This document shows, one piece after another, positions 7,168-7,184 of a stretch of DNA of 7,184 nucleotides. Positions within the stretch are counted from its first letter, which is position 1, and every line of letters starts with the position of its first letter. This DNA is from an uncultured Prevotella sp. (GTDB lineage Bacteria > Bacteroidota > Bacteroidia > Bacteroidales > Bacteroidaceae), in assembly GCA_937922435.1 (NCBI GenBank), contig CAKZVT010000024.1, positions 1 through 7,184 of the forward strand, in the 5' to 3' direction. A model generated the notes under the pieces. It saw nothing but the letters and a program-made list of their open reading frames with translations, did not search any database and was not told where the DNA came from. The position numbers were made by a program, and so were the translations under genes.

Positions 7168-7184
7168 CATCCGCTTGCAATTCG

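Noticed and set aside
6724..7170. 148-codon minus-strand open frame running through the tandem repeat into the protease 3' end
   Set aside because: Its N-terminal part is just the reverse translation of the 8-bp repeat, and the rest is antisense to the protease. It has no supporting features.

Overview
The window reads as a piece of a Bacteroidales chromosome, most likely Prevotella-like or a close family. The evidence is a SusC/SusD outer-membrane pair, a surface lipoprotein carrying the acidic S-D-D-D-D export signal after its lipid-modified cysteine, a family C10 (streptopain-like) cysteine protease with a type IX secretion-style C-terminal sorting domain, and A-rich translation starts without a clear Shine-Dalgarno sequence. 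Base composition is mixed, roughly half G+C, and looks similar across the four genes. The genus assignment is inference.

Layout: all four genes lie on the + strand. (1) Bases 2-2740 are the 3' part of a SusC/RagA-type TonB-dependent transporter; its signal peptide, N-terminal extension and TonB box lie upstream of the window. (2) After 36 bases comes a complete SusD/RagB-type lipoprotein (2777-4297). (3) After 26 bases comes a 312-residue surface lipoprotein (4324-5262) with a Calx-beta-like domain and an unrecognised beta-rich C-terminal half. (4) A long GC-rich hairpin ending in six T's (5279-5333) fills most of the gap before (5) a secreted C10 protease (5365-7098). (6) The last 86 bases hold an 8-bp purine-rich tandem repeat (7111-7155) running into a small hairpin (7151-7167) that may be a terminator.

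Working model: SusC is the outer-membrane channel, SusD its lid and ligand-capture lipoprotein, and the third gene sits where SusE/SusF-type accessory binding lipoproteins usually sit. No glycoside hydrolase, lyase or sulfatase is visible. The only enzyme is a protease that carries its own export tag, which makes a peptide or protein-scavenging locus (compare RagAB of Porphyromonas gingivalis) a reasonable hypothesis. The strong hairpin between lipoprotein and protease argues against simple co-transcription, so the functional link is unproven.

I found no RNA genes, CRISPR array, insertion sequence or phage signature. Nothing here is a clearly unprecedented system. The items most worth a second look are the protease-transporter pairing, the hairpin's position, the novel half of the lipoprotein, and the tandem repeat at the end.
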